From Zarea fungicola (Eukaryota > Ascomycota > Sordariomycetes > Hypocreales > Cordycipitaceae): a DNA stretch of 64,000 nucleotides. The notes under the pieces are model-generated. The model did not search any database. It saw only the letters and a list, made by a program, of their open reading frames with translations, and had not been told where the DNA came from. Below, piece after piece: positions 44,113 through 54,648 of the stretch (the stretch's first letter is position 1; each line of letters opens with the position of its first letter). The DNA is taken from assembly GCA_900169235.1 (NCBI GenBank), contig FWCC01000257.1, forward strand, positions 21,308 to 85,307. Direction: 5' to 3'. The position numbers and the translations under genes were made by a program.

Positions 44113-44764
44113 ATGATTGTGCAACGCATCGCTGTCCGCATGGCGGCGACGGGACAATTATGCCGAGTCGCAGCATGCCAGCGCATCGTCACCTCTGGTT
44201 GCCCACGACCGTACAGCACAACGTATCCGACTGTCGCCGACAGTAGCTTCTGGAAATCACTGATACCGAAACCCCTTCGCAAGGAAAACCGAAAACCTAA
44301 GAAAAAGACCAGGGAGTGGAACCCAGCGACATATTTCATCATCATGTTCCTGTTTGTCGGCTCTATGTCCATCCAGATGATTGCGCTGCGGAACCAGACG
44401 GTGCGATACATGCGCCAGGCGGGCGTGCGGCTGGAGCTTCTTCGCGAAGTGGTGGAGAGGATACAGAATGGGGAAGACGTCGACGTCGAAAAGCTGCTGG
44501 GGACTGGTGAACCGCAAAAAGAGGCCGACTGGGAAGAGGGTGAGCAGTGGCAGTCTTACTCTTTCAATCCAGCTAGACGCTAATGCTCCAGTAGTTTTAA
44601 AGGCTATTGAACAAGAAGAAACGACAAAGAAGCCAAATCCCAAAGGCAACGCGAAGGCAAACAGAGGGCCAGTACCAGAACAGACGGGTGCCGCTCCTGT
44701 CACATCAGAACCAACCACGAATCAAGCACCAACGAAAAGTCCAGGCTTTGGAAGTTTCTTTTAA
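44113..44764 (+). CDS. DUF5321-like mitochondrial membrane protein
   Basis: Two exons, 44113-44539 and 44595-44764, 198 residues. The 55-nt intron was chosen because it has a GTGAGC donor, a GCTAAT branch site and a TAG acceptor, and because it restores the family-like join KEADWEE|VLKAIEQEE; reading through gives a shorter, worse C terminus. The N terminus (MIVQRIAVRMAATGQLCRVA) is basic and amphipathic, as in mitochondrial presequences. SSFWKSLIPKPLRKENRKP and EWNPATYFIIMFLFVGSMSI (one membrane helix) are followed by a coiled, acidic segment (LLREVVERIQNGEDVDVEKLLGTGEPQKE). This layout matches a fungal family of unknown function that I recall as DUF5321. Probable inner-membrane location; function unknown. 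It converges with the sirtuin gene 78 bp away. Confidence 0.82.
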
Positions 44765-44842
44765 AGGAAGGGTCGAGGCGATCATATCGGTGTATAGAGA
44801 CATACTCTCTATGGATGTATATTACATTGTACAATATGGAAA

Positions 44843-46045
44843 TCACGAGAGCATATCCTTGAATAGACTGGCGTTTTGCCTCGGTAGTACCGGCGACGCA
44901 GTTTGATGTTGATTCTCCACAGCATCTTTCCGCAACTCTTCAATGAGGACGGGGAGGAGCTCGTTGGTCATTAGTTCAGTGCGAACAGCGAGCTCGCCAT
45001 GTTGGTTCGGGTCGAGATCCTCAAAAATCTGGTCCTCGCCTCTGACGCCGCCGGCATTGATAATGGCAATTGGCATGCCCCGCGCCTTGGCCTGACGCAC
45101 TAGACGCCAAGCTGAATATGTTGCGAGCGAGGTTCCCATAACGAGTAGTCTACCAGAGCTGTTTATGGCGTCCTCGGCGGCATTTTTCACAGATGCAGCA
45201 ATGCTCTCACCAAACATGACCACGTTTGGTTTGAGAATGCCGCCCGTGCTAGGAGCCGTCCAGGCGCCGTCCATGTCCGTTGCCACGATTTGGCGGTGTG
45301 AGTGGCTGCCAAGTTGCGGCTTCTTTAAGCATTTGGGACAGGGAGGGTATCGAAAGGTAGAGTAAGGCGCATCCGGCAGGTCGACATCACCGTCGGGATT
45401 AGTCTTGATGTCAAGACGAGTTCGCCGTCCTGGTGCCCCAATATCCAGGGCACCAGAATTTAAAACCTCCTCCAGGAAGGCCCTCCAGCGGGGATTCAAG
45501 CGCGCCAGCTCCCTTTGGAACTCATTTCGGTCAAGTTCTGACCTGCAGCTGGTGCATATCACAGTCCGTAGATAGCCATGGAGCTCAATGGTTGGTATTT
45601 TCGGATGCGCCTTGGGATGAAAAGAGTCGACGTTTTGCGTAATAACAGAACTCAACAGCCCTAAGGATCCCAAGTCCCGCACCGAATAATGAGAGATGTT
45701 CGGAGCGGCCTTGTCTGTGGTAGACCAACCCAGGAAGCTTCGCGCCCAATAGCGCTTGCGTGACTCATGGCTGTTGAGGAACTCGTGGTAGAAGATGGGC
45801 CGGTACGTCTTGTTTACTCGGTATGTGCCATTGACGCCACGGTAATCAGGCAGGCCAGAGGCGACTGAGATACCGGCGCCTGTTAGAACCGCAGTCTTTG
45901 GGGAGGTGATGTGGCCCGGCAGAGGGGCGGCAAAAAAGTTTCGGAGGGCTGTGACGGCGCCAGGGATGGAAATGGCGGATGGCGGTGCAATTGTCGGAGC
46001 TCCAAGGATATCCGTATATGGAATCCTCAGTAGTGGTTTTGGCAT
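44843..46045 (-). CDS. NAD-dependent deacylase, class II (SIRT4-like) sirtuin
   Basis: Single exon, 400 residues. Sirtuin motifs in order: TGAGIS (55-60) and GLPDYRG (64-70) for NAD binding, TQNVD (136-140), catalytic His156 in ELHG, zinc Cys164/Cys167 and Cys236/Cys239, then LKPNVVMFGE (271-280) and GTSLATYSAWRLV. The 68-residue insertion between the two Cys pairs and the LKPNVVMFGE form fit class II (SIRT4) enzymes, which are mitochondrial and act as deacylases, lipoamidases or ADP-ribosyltransferases. The usual NVDGLH reads NVDSFH, a substitution next to the active-site loop. The N terminus is short with limited basic charge, so mitochondrial import is plausible but not clear. It diverges from the MMT-type transporter gene. 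Confidence 0.93.
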   Translation of the reverse strand: MPKPLLRIPYTDILGAPTIAPPSAISIPGAVTALRNFFAAPLPGHITSPKTAVLTGAGISVASGLPDYRGVNGTYRVNKTYRPIFYHEFLNSHESRKRYWARSFLGWSTTDKAAPNISHYSVRDLGSLGLLSSVITQNVDSFHPKAHPKIPTIELHGYLRTVICTSCRSELDRNEFQRELARLNPRWRAFLEEVLNSGALDIGAPGRRTRLDIKTNPDGDVDLPDAPYSTFRYPPCPKCLKKPQLGSHSHRQIVATDMDGAWTAPSTGGILKPNVVMFGESIAASVKNAAEDAINSSGRLLVMGTSLATYSAWRLVRQAKARGMPIAIINAGGVRGEDQIFEDLDPNQHGELAVRTELMTNELLPVLIEELRKDAVENQHQTASPVLPRQNASLFKDMLS

Positions 46046-46739
46046 ATGGGCAAGGATTTACGGTCAGTATATAGGCGGCATGCAATACGGTGCAGTCGGT
46101 TAAGTGAGGATAGCAGATGAGAAACGTTTGTTTAATAGTAGACCGTATTGATTGATCGGCATTCTCAGTATGAAGCTTGCAGGTTGCGACTGAGGGGATG
46201 TTGCTTGTCTCCACATGGTGCGGTAGGCTTTCGAGTGTGACCTTTGTTGAGAGTCACTAAGGCTGCTTCTTTTCGGTTGATTCTATTTAGGAGTTGGCAT
46301 TCACCCTATTCATTATTGTGGTGTAGATACAGCGGAAAAATCTCGCTCACGCAATATACATTGCGTCTGCAGTGCTGCAGTGCCGCGTACCTACCAAGGT
46401 ATTGAGGTTAGAAAGTCCCCCGTCAATGATCCACCATCGCTGTATTTAGCTCAGAGGCTTCCGCCTCAACTCGCGGCGATTGTGTTCGGTCTCCGTGTGT
46501 CAGGCCACACAATATTGATAGCCCGGGCCCGAATTAAAGCGGTAGCAATTGGATCACCGTTCCGGACCTGCCTTTCACATCTTTCTATTGCTTTGTCTTT
46601 GATCAATTTGCATCTGCATCAAGACAAACTCGAGCATTTGCACCCGACGCGTGTTTAGGTTCAAGCTCTTTACGTACCTACAGGCTACCTGTGCGGCAAA
46701 GATTACAGAAACGGCGCTCTGTAGCAAAGTTCCCCCAAT
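46046..46739. promoter_or_regulatory. Divergent promoter of the sirtuin and MMT-type genes, with TACCTA words
   Basis: 694 bp between divergent starts. GTACCTACC at about 46388 and TACGTACCTACAGG near 46671 are of the same type as the islands at 3.5 and 19.9 kb. A TAGCTCAGAGG stretch at 46447 resembles a tRNA A box but no tRNA can be folded (see rejected items). Confidence 0.5.
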
Positions 46740-48658
46740 GTGCCGAGCCTTCGATCAGTTCTCCGCCGCCCGTCTCGACCCGTCCGCTATTCCTACAGCA
46801 CAAGGAGCATCGTGCAACAATACCTAAAACGCCGTACTACGCATGGTAATCCGAAGGTATCTTCGCTAATTCTCTACATCTGCCCGCCGCAGCTGCCATG
46901 TCGCGCCAGGCTCGCTGCTGTCCCGGTCGTTTGGCGGTAGCCTGGTGCGTCTCGGTGACGCCATATCAGTCGGCCAGCGCTGTCCCTCCCAAACTTAGTG
47001 GTGTTATTTCCAGCAGAACTACAGGTGCCACTGTCAGTGCCACCGTCAATGCCACTACAGGAACAGCCAACGCCGCTGGAGCTGCTACTTGGGCTGGCAC
47101 AAGCAGTCGACCGATCCCTTCGTGCACAGCCGGTCCAAGCTCAGGCTATTATTATCCGCGTGCTGGATCGAGGCTACGAGATACGCACCAGCCTGGCCTC
47201 ATTGATAATCCACAGCTGCCACCTCACTCTCTAATTCCCCCCCGACGTCCCGCCGCCGCATCTCACGCGTTTCTATTGATCAATTCTGCCACACAAATCA
47301 AAGGGCATCGTTTTTACCACGTCTATTCGGCCGCCTCGCATCTCGAATCCGGCGTCTCTTCCGCCGTGTTACACCTCTCCCCGACGCTCACGCGACGCCG
47401 TTTGCGAAAGCTCGTCGTCGCCATGGGTCATAGTCACAGCCACGGTGGCCACTCCCACGGCGGCCACTCCCACGACAACTCGTACCTAGTCTCAGCCAAG
47501 AAGAATGACCCGGGCGTGCGCATTACGCGCATTGGACTTCTGGCCAACTTGCTCATGGCCATTGCCAAGTTTGTCGGCGGCTGGGCTTTCAACTCCAAGG
47601 CCATGATTGCCGACGCGTGGCACAGCATCGCCGATATGGCTTCCGATGTTCTCACTCTAGCGACAGTCTCTTGGAGCGTAAAGCCGCCTTCAGATCGCTT
47701 CCCCCTGGGCTTTGGCAAGGTGGAAAGTTTAGGATCGCTCGGCGTGTCTGGCATGCTACTTGTTGGTGGTGCTTATATGGGGTGGGACAGCGCCATCACT
47801 TTGTTTTCACATTTTAACCCCGAAGCTGCGCATCACCTTCTCGAGCATGTTGGTCACGGCCATGGACATAGCCACTCTCACAGCCATACCGACCTTGGCA
47901 TTCCAAGCGTGCACGCTGTCTGGCTTGCCGTCGGCACCATTCTCATCAAAGAGTGGCTGTACCACGCAAGTAAGTTATCAGGGGCCATTCCCATGTCACC
48001 AGTACAAGAATTGCAAGGTATAAAGCAAATGATCTAACATGCTCCAGCCATGAAGATTGCCCGCGAGCGCAAGTCCTCTGTCCTAGCCTCCAACGCCGTC
48101 CACCACCGCGTCGACAGCCTGACGGGCATCGTCACAATGGCCGCAATTATCGGAGCCAACGTCATTGAAAATGCTGCCTGGCTGGACCCTGTCGGCGGTC
48201 TTCTCATCTCCATCATGGTCATCCAGGCCGGCTTCGCCAACACCAAGTCGGCACTATACGAGCTCATCGACCAGGCCATAGACGCCGACGTTAAGGGCAG
48301 CGTGCGCAAGCAAGCGCAGGGTGCCCTCGTCCACGTCAGCGACGGACACGAAGCCGAGCTCCGCGACGTCAGTGGTGTCAAGTCGGGCCAAAACTACCTC
48401 GTGGACCTCGAAATGGCAGTGCCGGGTGCCTGGACGGTGGATGATCTAACCGAGGTGGAAAATGCCGTCCGTACGCAGGTTGGGGCCAAGGTTCGCGGTG
48501 TGCGTCGGGTACGCATGCGCTTTGTTTCCAAGGACGCAGCGGTGAACAAGAAGTTTGATGAGTTTGTGTACACCAACCTGGATGCCGATCCAGAAGACCA
48601 TGATCATAAGCATGACGATAATAGCAATGACGGTGAAAACCATAAACATAAGCATTAG
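46740..48658 (+). CDS. MMT1: Mitochondrial cation-diffusion-facilitator transporter (MMT1/MMT2 type)
   Basis: The core is certain: RITRIGLLANLLMAIAKFVGG, the metal-site helix ADAWHSIADMASDVLTL, and after the 47970-48047 intron TMKIARERKSSVLASNAVHHRVDSLTGIV with the second HxxxD site. Family members export iron from mitochondria or move related metals. His-rich loops flank the core (HSHSHGGHSHGGHSHD, HGHGHSHSHSH, and a DHDHKHD...HKHKH tail) and probably bind metal. The 5' end is less certain. The model given is exon 46740-46856 (MPSLRSVLRRPSRPVRYSYS, a good mitochondrial presequence), a 53-nt intron, then 46910-47969 and 48048-48658, 595 residues. Part of the second exon (46910-47300) is Ser/Thr/Ala-rich with weak coding character. 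Starting at 47423 (MGHSHSHGG) gives 385 residues with no presequence. Confidence 0.88.
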
Positions 48659-49417
48659 AGTTGTACACACATTGTACTATAAATACATATTTTTTTCTTT
48701 GGTGTACGGCATGTTGCGGTTGCTACTGAAGCCTTCAAGGAGAAGCAAAAACAAGTGCGATGGTATCAGCAGATTAACCGGACGTGGTTTCAATCAAATT
48801 ACATCTTTAACTGTAGTTCTGGCGAGGGGTAAAGCATGACCAGAAATTACAGGTCCGGAGCTTGTAAAAGCATTTGAACATATTTCATTTACAAGCCAAG
48901 CGCAACGCGTCGTACTGAGGCTTTTCCATCCCTTGTCTACCCTATAAGCGCCTTGTCTTGATTGGTGCTCTTAAAGTTATTAGCATCCTTGACAGCCTTG
49001 GAGGTGTGCATAATAAATGCTGAAAAATGTGGGGTAACACCATTGTACCATGCCGCCCATTTGCTGGAATACTATCCGCGCAACAGTTCCCCATAGAATT
49101 GTCAGTTATGGGACGCCGAGCTCGGTAAAGTTGCCCGTTCATGTGCCTCCACGACCAAAACCAACGTCGGTGGAAAACCACGCTCAAGCCAGGTGTAATT
49201 GCTCCAATTTTAAAAGCATAGCCCCTCCTCGTCGGTTGGGTTTATATTTATCCCAAAAAACATCAGTCTTCTGCTGTATTCCACAGGGCTTTATATTTTT
49301 GTTTCTGTCAAAAGTTGCCTACCACACGGGGGACATGAAATAAATACACCAAGAATAAATAAATAAATCAATTGGGTACCGACATCATTTAACTACGCAG
49401 CAGCTACTCCTCTCAGC
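48659..49417. other. Intergenic region between transporter and xylulokinase genes
   Basis: 759 bp, tandem arrangement (both genes on +). It includes the 3' flank of the transporter gene and the promoter of the xylulokinase gene, ending in AT-rich sequence with AATAAAT repeats near 49353. No coding frame or RNA gene recognised. Confidence 0.6.
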
Positions 49418-51341
49418 ATGAGTGCCGCCAATGATGTACCTCTCTACTTGGGCTTTGACTTATCAACCCAACAGCTGAAAGGTATGAATATGTCGCCTCA
49501 GTTAATGCAGCCCTTGCACTCCAGATCCCTATATTTCCTGTTCTATAATAGAAATCATCTAGACTTAAATCAACTGACAATTGCCAACAGCAATTGTGGT
49601 GAGCGCCGATCTCAAGACTGTCGCACAATCAAAGGTCGACTTTGACGGTGATTTTGGTGCAAAGTATGGCATCAAAAAGGGTGTCCACATCCGTGAGGCA
49701 ACGGGCGAGGTTTATGCTCCCGTCGCCATGTGGCTCGAGTCGCTGGACCTTGTCCTGCAGCGCCTCTGTGATAACCTGGCTGCGCTGACGCCACCGGTCT
49801 CCGCGTCCCGCATCCGCGGCGTCAGTGGCTCCGGCCAGCAACATGGCAGTGTGTACTGGAACCGTGATGCTGCGGGAATCCTCGCTGCGCTGGATGGCGA
49901 TAAACTACTTGTTGAGCAGCTGGGCAGTGATGCGCTCGCACATGAGTGGTCGCCCAACTGGCAGGACCAGAGTACTCAGGAGGAGTGTGATGCTTTTGAC
50001 GCGGAGTTGGGTGGAAGGGAGCAGCTGGCACAGGTTACGGGCAGTGGTGCTCATCATGTATGTCACTTTGCTGAGACAGTTTCCAAATCTGAGATCCAGG
50101 CTAACGCAATTCATCTCCCCTATTAACAGCGCTTCACAGGACTGCAAATCATGCGACTCCGTCGCACTCAACCAGAAGTATATGCCAACACATCCCGCAT
50201 TTCACTCGTCTCGTCATGGTTCGCCTCTGTATTCCTTGGCCAGATTGCGCCCCTTGAAATCGCTGATATTTGCGGCATGAACCTGTGGGACATTTCAAAC
50301 CAACAGTATTGTCCTGAGCTCCTCGCTCTCGCCGCTGGCAGCCCTGACGGGGCCTCGGACCTTCGCGCCAAGCTCGGGGAGCCATGCATAGACGGCGGAC
50401 AATCGCTGGGCAACATCTCTAATTACTTTGTCTCCCGGTACGGCTTCAGTAAAGAATGCCAGATTCTGCCGTTTACTGGCGATAATCCGGCGACGATACT
50501 TGCGCTTCCGCTGCGGCCGCTCGACGCGATTGTGTCGCTTGGTACCTCGACGACCTTTCTCATGAACACGCCGAATTACAAGCCCGACGGCTCGTACCAC
50601 TTCTTCAATCACCCGACAACAAAGGGCCACTACATGTTTATGCTGTGCTACAAAAACGGCGGCCTGGCCCGCGAGCGTGTCCGTGATGCGTTGCCGAAGC
50701 CTGAGGCCGGTGGCACCGGCTGGGAGATGTTTAACAAGGCTGTAGTTGACACTCCGCCTCTTGGCATCGAATCTAGTAATGACCGTGCTAAAATGGGCCT
50801 CTACTTCTACCTCCGCGAGACGGTGCCCAACATCCGCGCCGGCACGTGGCGATTTACCTGCGACGCAGTAGACGGAAGCGATCTCCGTCAAGAACCTGAG
50901 CCGGCGTGGTCCAAGGAGATAGACGCCCGCACCATCGTCGAGTCTCAGGCGCTCTCTATGCGCCTCCGCTCGCAGAAGCTCGTACACAGCCCGCGCGACG
51001 GGCTACCCGCGCAGCCGCGCCGCATCTACCTCGTCGGCGGCGGGTCTCTCAACCCGGCCATTGCGCAGACGCTGGGCAATGTTCTCGGTGGCGCCGACGG
51101 CGTATACAAGCTCGATGTCGGCGGGAGCGCCTGTGCGCTCGGTGGGGCATATAAAGCAGTCTGGGCTCTGGAGCGGCGCGAAGAGGAGACTTTTGATGAT
51201 TTCTTGGCCGGGCGATGGCAGGAAGAAGGTTCGATTGAAAAGGTTGAGAAGGGATACCTCAAAGGTATATATGAACAGTATGGTAGAGTGCTTCCAGCGT
51301 TTGAAGAGATGGAAAACAGGCTGCTGGCGGAGGAGAAGTGA
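49418..51341 (+). CDS. XKS1: D-xylulose kinase (FGGY family)
   Basis: Three exons, 49418-49481, 49591-50057 and 50130-51341, with 109- and 72-nt introns, giving 580 residues, typical for fungal xylulokinases. It phosphorylates D-xylulose to xylulose-5-phosphate, feeding the pentose phosphate pathway from xylose and arabinose catabolism in the cytosol. Motifs: LYLGFDLSTQQLKAIVVSAD (N-terminal phosphate loop), RGVSGSGQQHGSVYW, SGAHHRFTGLQIMRLR, LPFTGDNPATILALPLRPLD followed by ALVSLGTSTT-like DAIVSLGTSTTFLM, and the C-terminal nucleotide-binding VGGGSLNPAI and VGGSACALGGAYKA. The first intron splits the phosphate-loop region after residue 21. It converges with CWC15 114 bp downstream. Confidence 0.95.
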
Positions 51342-51455
51342 TGGACAAACAGTCGCTGGCAAGGGTAAAGGGAATTATAGCTGTGGCAACTATGGTTTCT
51401 TTATATTAATACACAAGTGCTTTTGATGCGTTTTGTACCTTGCCAACACCATCGT

Positions 51456-52395
51456 CTATCGAACATATTTGCTCATGAATCGTCTATGGAAGTCAGATCG
51501 TAATAGGTCCTGATCAACAGTTAGTCTTGCGCTGCAAAGTAGAAACCAATTGCCGAGGAATAGTGACTCACGTTTACGAATTCCTTCTTCCTGCCCTTGT
51601 CGTCCGTTCCACGTGCCTGGTTCTTGAAAACAACGTCGTCGTCCCAACGTCTCTTCATGGTAAAATCTTGCTTGTTAAGGAGTGGGTTGCCCAGGGCAAT
51701 GTGTCGCTCGCGGGCATCTTCCTCCTCCTTAGCACGCTCCAGCTCCTGTGCCGGTGTTAGCATTCCTAGTAGCGATGGCACCTCAACGAGTCCCTGCCTA
51801 AAACAGCATCAAACTGACCTCTTGCTTCTTCCTCTCTTCACGCTCTCTCCGTACTCTTTCCAGCTCTCGCTGCAACTCTGCATCCTCATCGTCACTGTCA
51901 TCGCTATCATCGCTATCATTTTCATCATCGTCTTGATCTTCGTCGTCATCGTCATCCGCATCCATGTCTCGTGACTCCTCCAATATCCGCCGCCGCTTGG
52001 CGTGTATGTCCTCTTCATTTCCACCGGAGTGTGCCTCGCCGCTTGGGGGTAGTGATCGTTTCTCTGCGAGAGCAGCGTCACTGGCGACGGTCTCGTCATC
52101 GTCGATCGCAAGCGTCGGACCGCCTCGTCTCTTTGCGAAGTGGGCAGCCTCAGCAGCGAGAAGTTCGGCAGCGAGATCGTGTGTGCTGTCTTCGTCGTCG
52201 GCATAGCCACCCTGGCCTGCGCGGCGGTACTTGAGCTGTGTGTGTGCAGGGAGAAGGCGCTGGTGGTACGCCGGACCGCGCAGGGCTTCCTTGCCACGGG
52301 CCTATGGTGCGTGTCGCGAGTCAGAATTATTACAAAATTTGCAGGGATTCCATTATGCTTACCGGATCAAAGGTAGGTCTATGCGCTGTAGTCAT
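51456..52395 (-). CDS. CWC15: Pre-mRNA-splicing factor CWC15
   Basis: Four exons: 52395-52363, 52301-51819, 51745-51572, 51509-51456. Introns of 61, 73 and 62 nt all fall in phase 0 and give 247 residues. The N terminus MTTAHRPTFDPARGKEAL and LPAHTQLKYRRAGQGG are diagnostic of Cwf15/Cwc15, a member of the Prp19-associated (NTC) complex in activated spliceosomes. A highly acidic central stretch (DDDDDEDQDDDENDSDDS), then a charged coiled coil (LERVRREREERKKQEELERAKEEEDARER), lead to the conserved end ALGNPLLNKQ...RRWDDDVVFKNQARG...FVNDLLRSDFHRRFMSKYVR. Splice sites place all conserved blocks in one frame. It diverges from RRP45 with 259 bp between ATGs. Confidence 0.95.
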
Positions 52396-52654
52396 GGTGG
52401 TTGTTTTGTTTTGTTGCAAAGACGAGTAATTGTTGCGAGGGAACCAGAGCAGTCGATGGAGTGTCGTAGGTTTGAATCCAAATGCGGTTAGACGCCAGCT
52501 GCAGCATCACAAAAAACATGCCCACCGCCCGGCAGAATTTCCATCTTCGCAGAGAAACCAGGTCACTTCTAGCAAGGCGTGTTTGACTGATGCAGCGAGC
52601 AGTAGGTTCTCATGAGAATCAATTGTTTAATTTTCTAAAAAAATAATACTCAAA
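52396..52654. promoter_or_regulatory. Bidirectional promoter of CWC15 and RRP45
   Basis: 259 bp between the two divergent ATGs, one for a spliceosome component and one for an exosome subunit. The short shared spacer implies overlapping promoter and leader sequences. Confidence 0.6.
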
Positions 52655-53633
52655 ATGCCACGAGAATCAGAGCCCTCACTCAGTGAAAAGACCTTTGTCA
52701 CACAGGCGCTGGCTGAAGGGCTGCGACTGGACAATCGCAAGTTTGAACAATATAGGTCACTAAAGCTTAACTTTGGCGATGAATACGGCATTGCCGAAGT
52801 ACAATTTGGCAAGACAAGGTACGCAAATCTTGCTTTTTATTTTATTCTCTACGGCGGGTTTGAAGTCAATGAATCTGCCCTTAGTTACTAACTGAGCCAT
52901 CAGAGTTTTGGCCAAAGTGTCCGCAGAAGTCACCGTGCCTTTCACAGATCGTCCATTTGATGGCGTCTTTACCATTTCCTCGGAGCTGAGTCCTATGGCT
53001 GCGCCGTCATTTGAGGTGAACCGACCTACAGAGGCAGAAGTGCTTCTTTCGCGGCTGCTCGAAAAGACGATTCGTCGGTCTGGCGCTCTTGACACCGAGT
53101 CGCTGTGTCTTATCGCTGGCCAAAAGTGCTGGTCCGTCCGCGTTGACCTGCATGTACTGACACATGACGGCAACCTGCTTGACGTCTCTTGCCTGGCCGT
53201 TATTGCTGCTCTGCGACACTTTCGTAAGCCTGAGACAACCATGGAGGGCGGCGTGTTGACCGTCTACACGCCCGCTGAGCGCGAGCCCGTGCCGCTGAGC
53301 TGGCTGCACTCGCCGTTCTGCGTTACGTTCAGCTTTTATGGCGAGGATAGCGACGCAGCCGACACAACGGTGCTGCTCGACACAACCTGGCTAGAAGAGC
53401 AGCTCCGGACGAGTAGCTGCACGTTTAGTATGAACAAGCACGGCGAGATTTGTCAAATCTCCAAGTTGGGAGGCAATGCAATTGATGCACCACTGTTTGT
53501 CAGCTGTGCGCAGACGGCGCTGAACAAGACAAAGGAGTTTACTGACATGCTGGACCGCAAGCTAGCAGAGGATACAAAACAGAGGAACAAAGGCGGGTTG
53601 TTGGCGGAACTGACTGCAGAGAATGATAGATAG
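52655..53633 (+). CDS. RRP45: Exosome complex subunit RRP45 (RNase PH-like)
   Basis: Two exons, 52655-52818 and 52904-53633, with an 85-nt intron, 297 residues. RRP45 is one of the six RNase PH-like ring subunits of the nuclear and cytoplasmic RNA exosome. Motifs: EKTFVTQALAEGLRLDNRKF, VQFGKTRVLAKVSAEVTVPF (start of the RNase PH fold), FEVNRPTEAEVLLSRLLEKT, SLCLIAGQKCWSVRVDLHVL, and DGNLLDVSCLAVIAALRHFR, all in family order. The ring subunits in eukaryotes lack phosphorolytic activity and serve as a channel; nothing here suggests otherwise. The C-terminal tail (KLAEDTKQRNKGGLLAELTA) is short. It converges with ARL3. Confidence 0.95.
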
Positions 53634-53941
53634 AGAGGATTGTGGCTGTTTGCGTATTGTTTTTTCTTTGATAGAGAGCGGAAACGAAATGACGAAAGGG
53701 ATTTGGAAAAGGATTCAAAAATCATAAAGGGTTAGAATTAATAATATACCACTTAAACTATGACGCCGTCCTTTTGGCATACTCTGTTTGAGATCGTAAT
53801 GTAGTAAAATGCCAGATTCTGCCAGAATATTGTTGACCCGAGCCCAGACTCCAATGTGACATGAGTTAAAAAAAAAAGCAAATTCGTAGAACTCGTAAAT
53901 GAGAAAGATCAACGATGAAAGAAAAGCAACCACGTATTGCC

Positions 53942-54648
53942 TCAGCGCCTGACTGGCGGTCTAGATTCTTTATTCCATTGCACACGCGTCCGTAGCCAGT
54001 CTACTGCTTCGCGTACGCCATCACCAGTGAGTGCACTCATGGCCAGGACGCGGGTGTCGCGAATAGTATCACCCTTGTCACCCTCCATGACTTTCTTGAC
54101 CAAGCCTTCTTTGATGCGTATCGTCTCGACACAGTCCTCGCGATCCTGTTTATTGGCGAGGATGAGTAGCGGCACGCCCTCCGTCTCTGAGTGCTGCAAG
54201 ACGTCCTCGAGGACCTGGCGGCACTCCTCGAGACGGCCGCTTGAGTCGTGCTCTATGGTGCCGTCGCCTATGTCGGTGCTGTCGATAATAAACACGATGG
54301 CGTGGCAGCTGGTGTAGTAGCTCTCCCAAAGCTTGCGCAGCGTGTGCTGGCCACCGACGTCCCATACCTTTACGTACATGTCGGGCAAGGTCAGCGTCGA
54401 CACGTTCTGGCCCACGGTTGGGACCGTTTTGAGTTTCGGGGCGGGCGCGTTCGGCATGTACATGGCCTTTATCTGTTCGTGAAACGTTGTCTTGCCGGCA
54501 TTATCGAGGCCGAGGAGGATGACGGAGTATTCTAATCGCGCGATGCCTTCTGGTTAGCTGGCAGGCTGCTAAGAGGACAAAGTTGCGATGTTGGCTTACC
54601 CTCTTTACTTGTCGCGTAAAGGTAGAGACCCTTGGCGAGGTGATACAT
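53942..54648 (-). CDS. ARL3: ADP-ribosylation-factor-like GTPase ARL3/ARFRP1
   Basis: Two exons, 54648-54600 and 54531-53942, with a 68-nt intron, 212 residues. GTPase motifs: P-loop GLDNAGKT, switch I PTVGQNV, switch II WDVGGQHTLRKLW, base recognition NKQD and SALTG. The start MYHLAKGLYLYATSKEEYSV lacks the Gly2 used for myristoylation and instead begins Met-Tyr with an amphipathic helix, as in yeast Arl3 and animal ARFRP1, which are N-acetylated and recruited to the trans-Golgi by Sys1. It then recruits Arl1 and golgins. An insertion of about 13 residues (GDGTIEHDSSGRL) follows the DSTD region and looks specific to filamentous fungi. It converges with RRP45 and diverges from NHX1. Confidence 0.95.

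Noticed and set aside
44540..44583. Unspliced C terminus (GEQWQSYSFNPARR) of the DUF5321-like protein
   Set aside because: A 55-nt intron with good signals restores the family-like VLKAIEQEE ending.
46440..46500. tRNA-like A box (TTTAGCTCAGAGG) followed by a GTTCGGTCTCC B-box-like word
   Set aside because: The flanks do not form an acceptor stem and no anticodon arm can be drawn.
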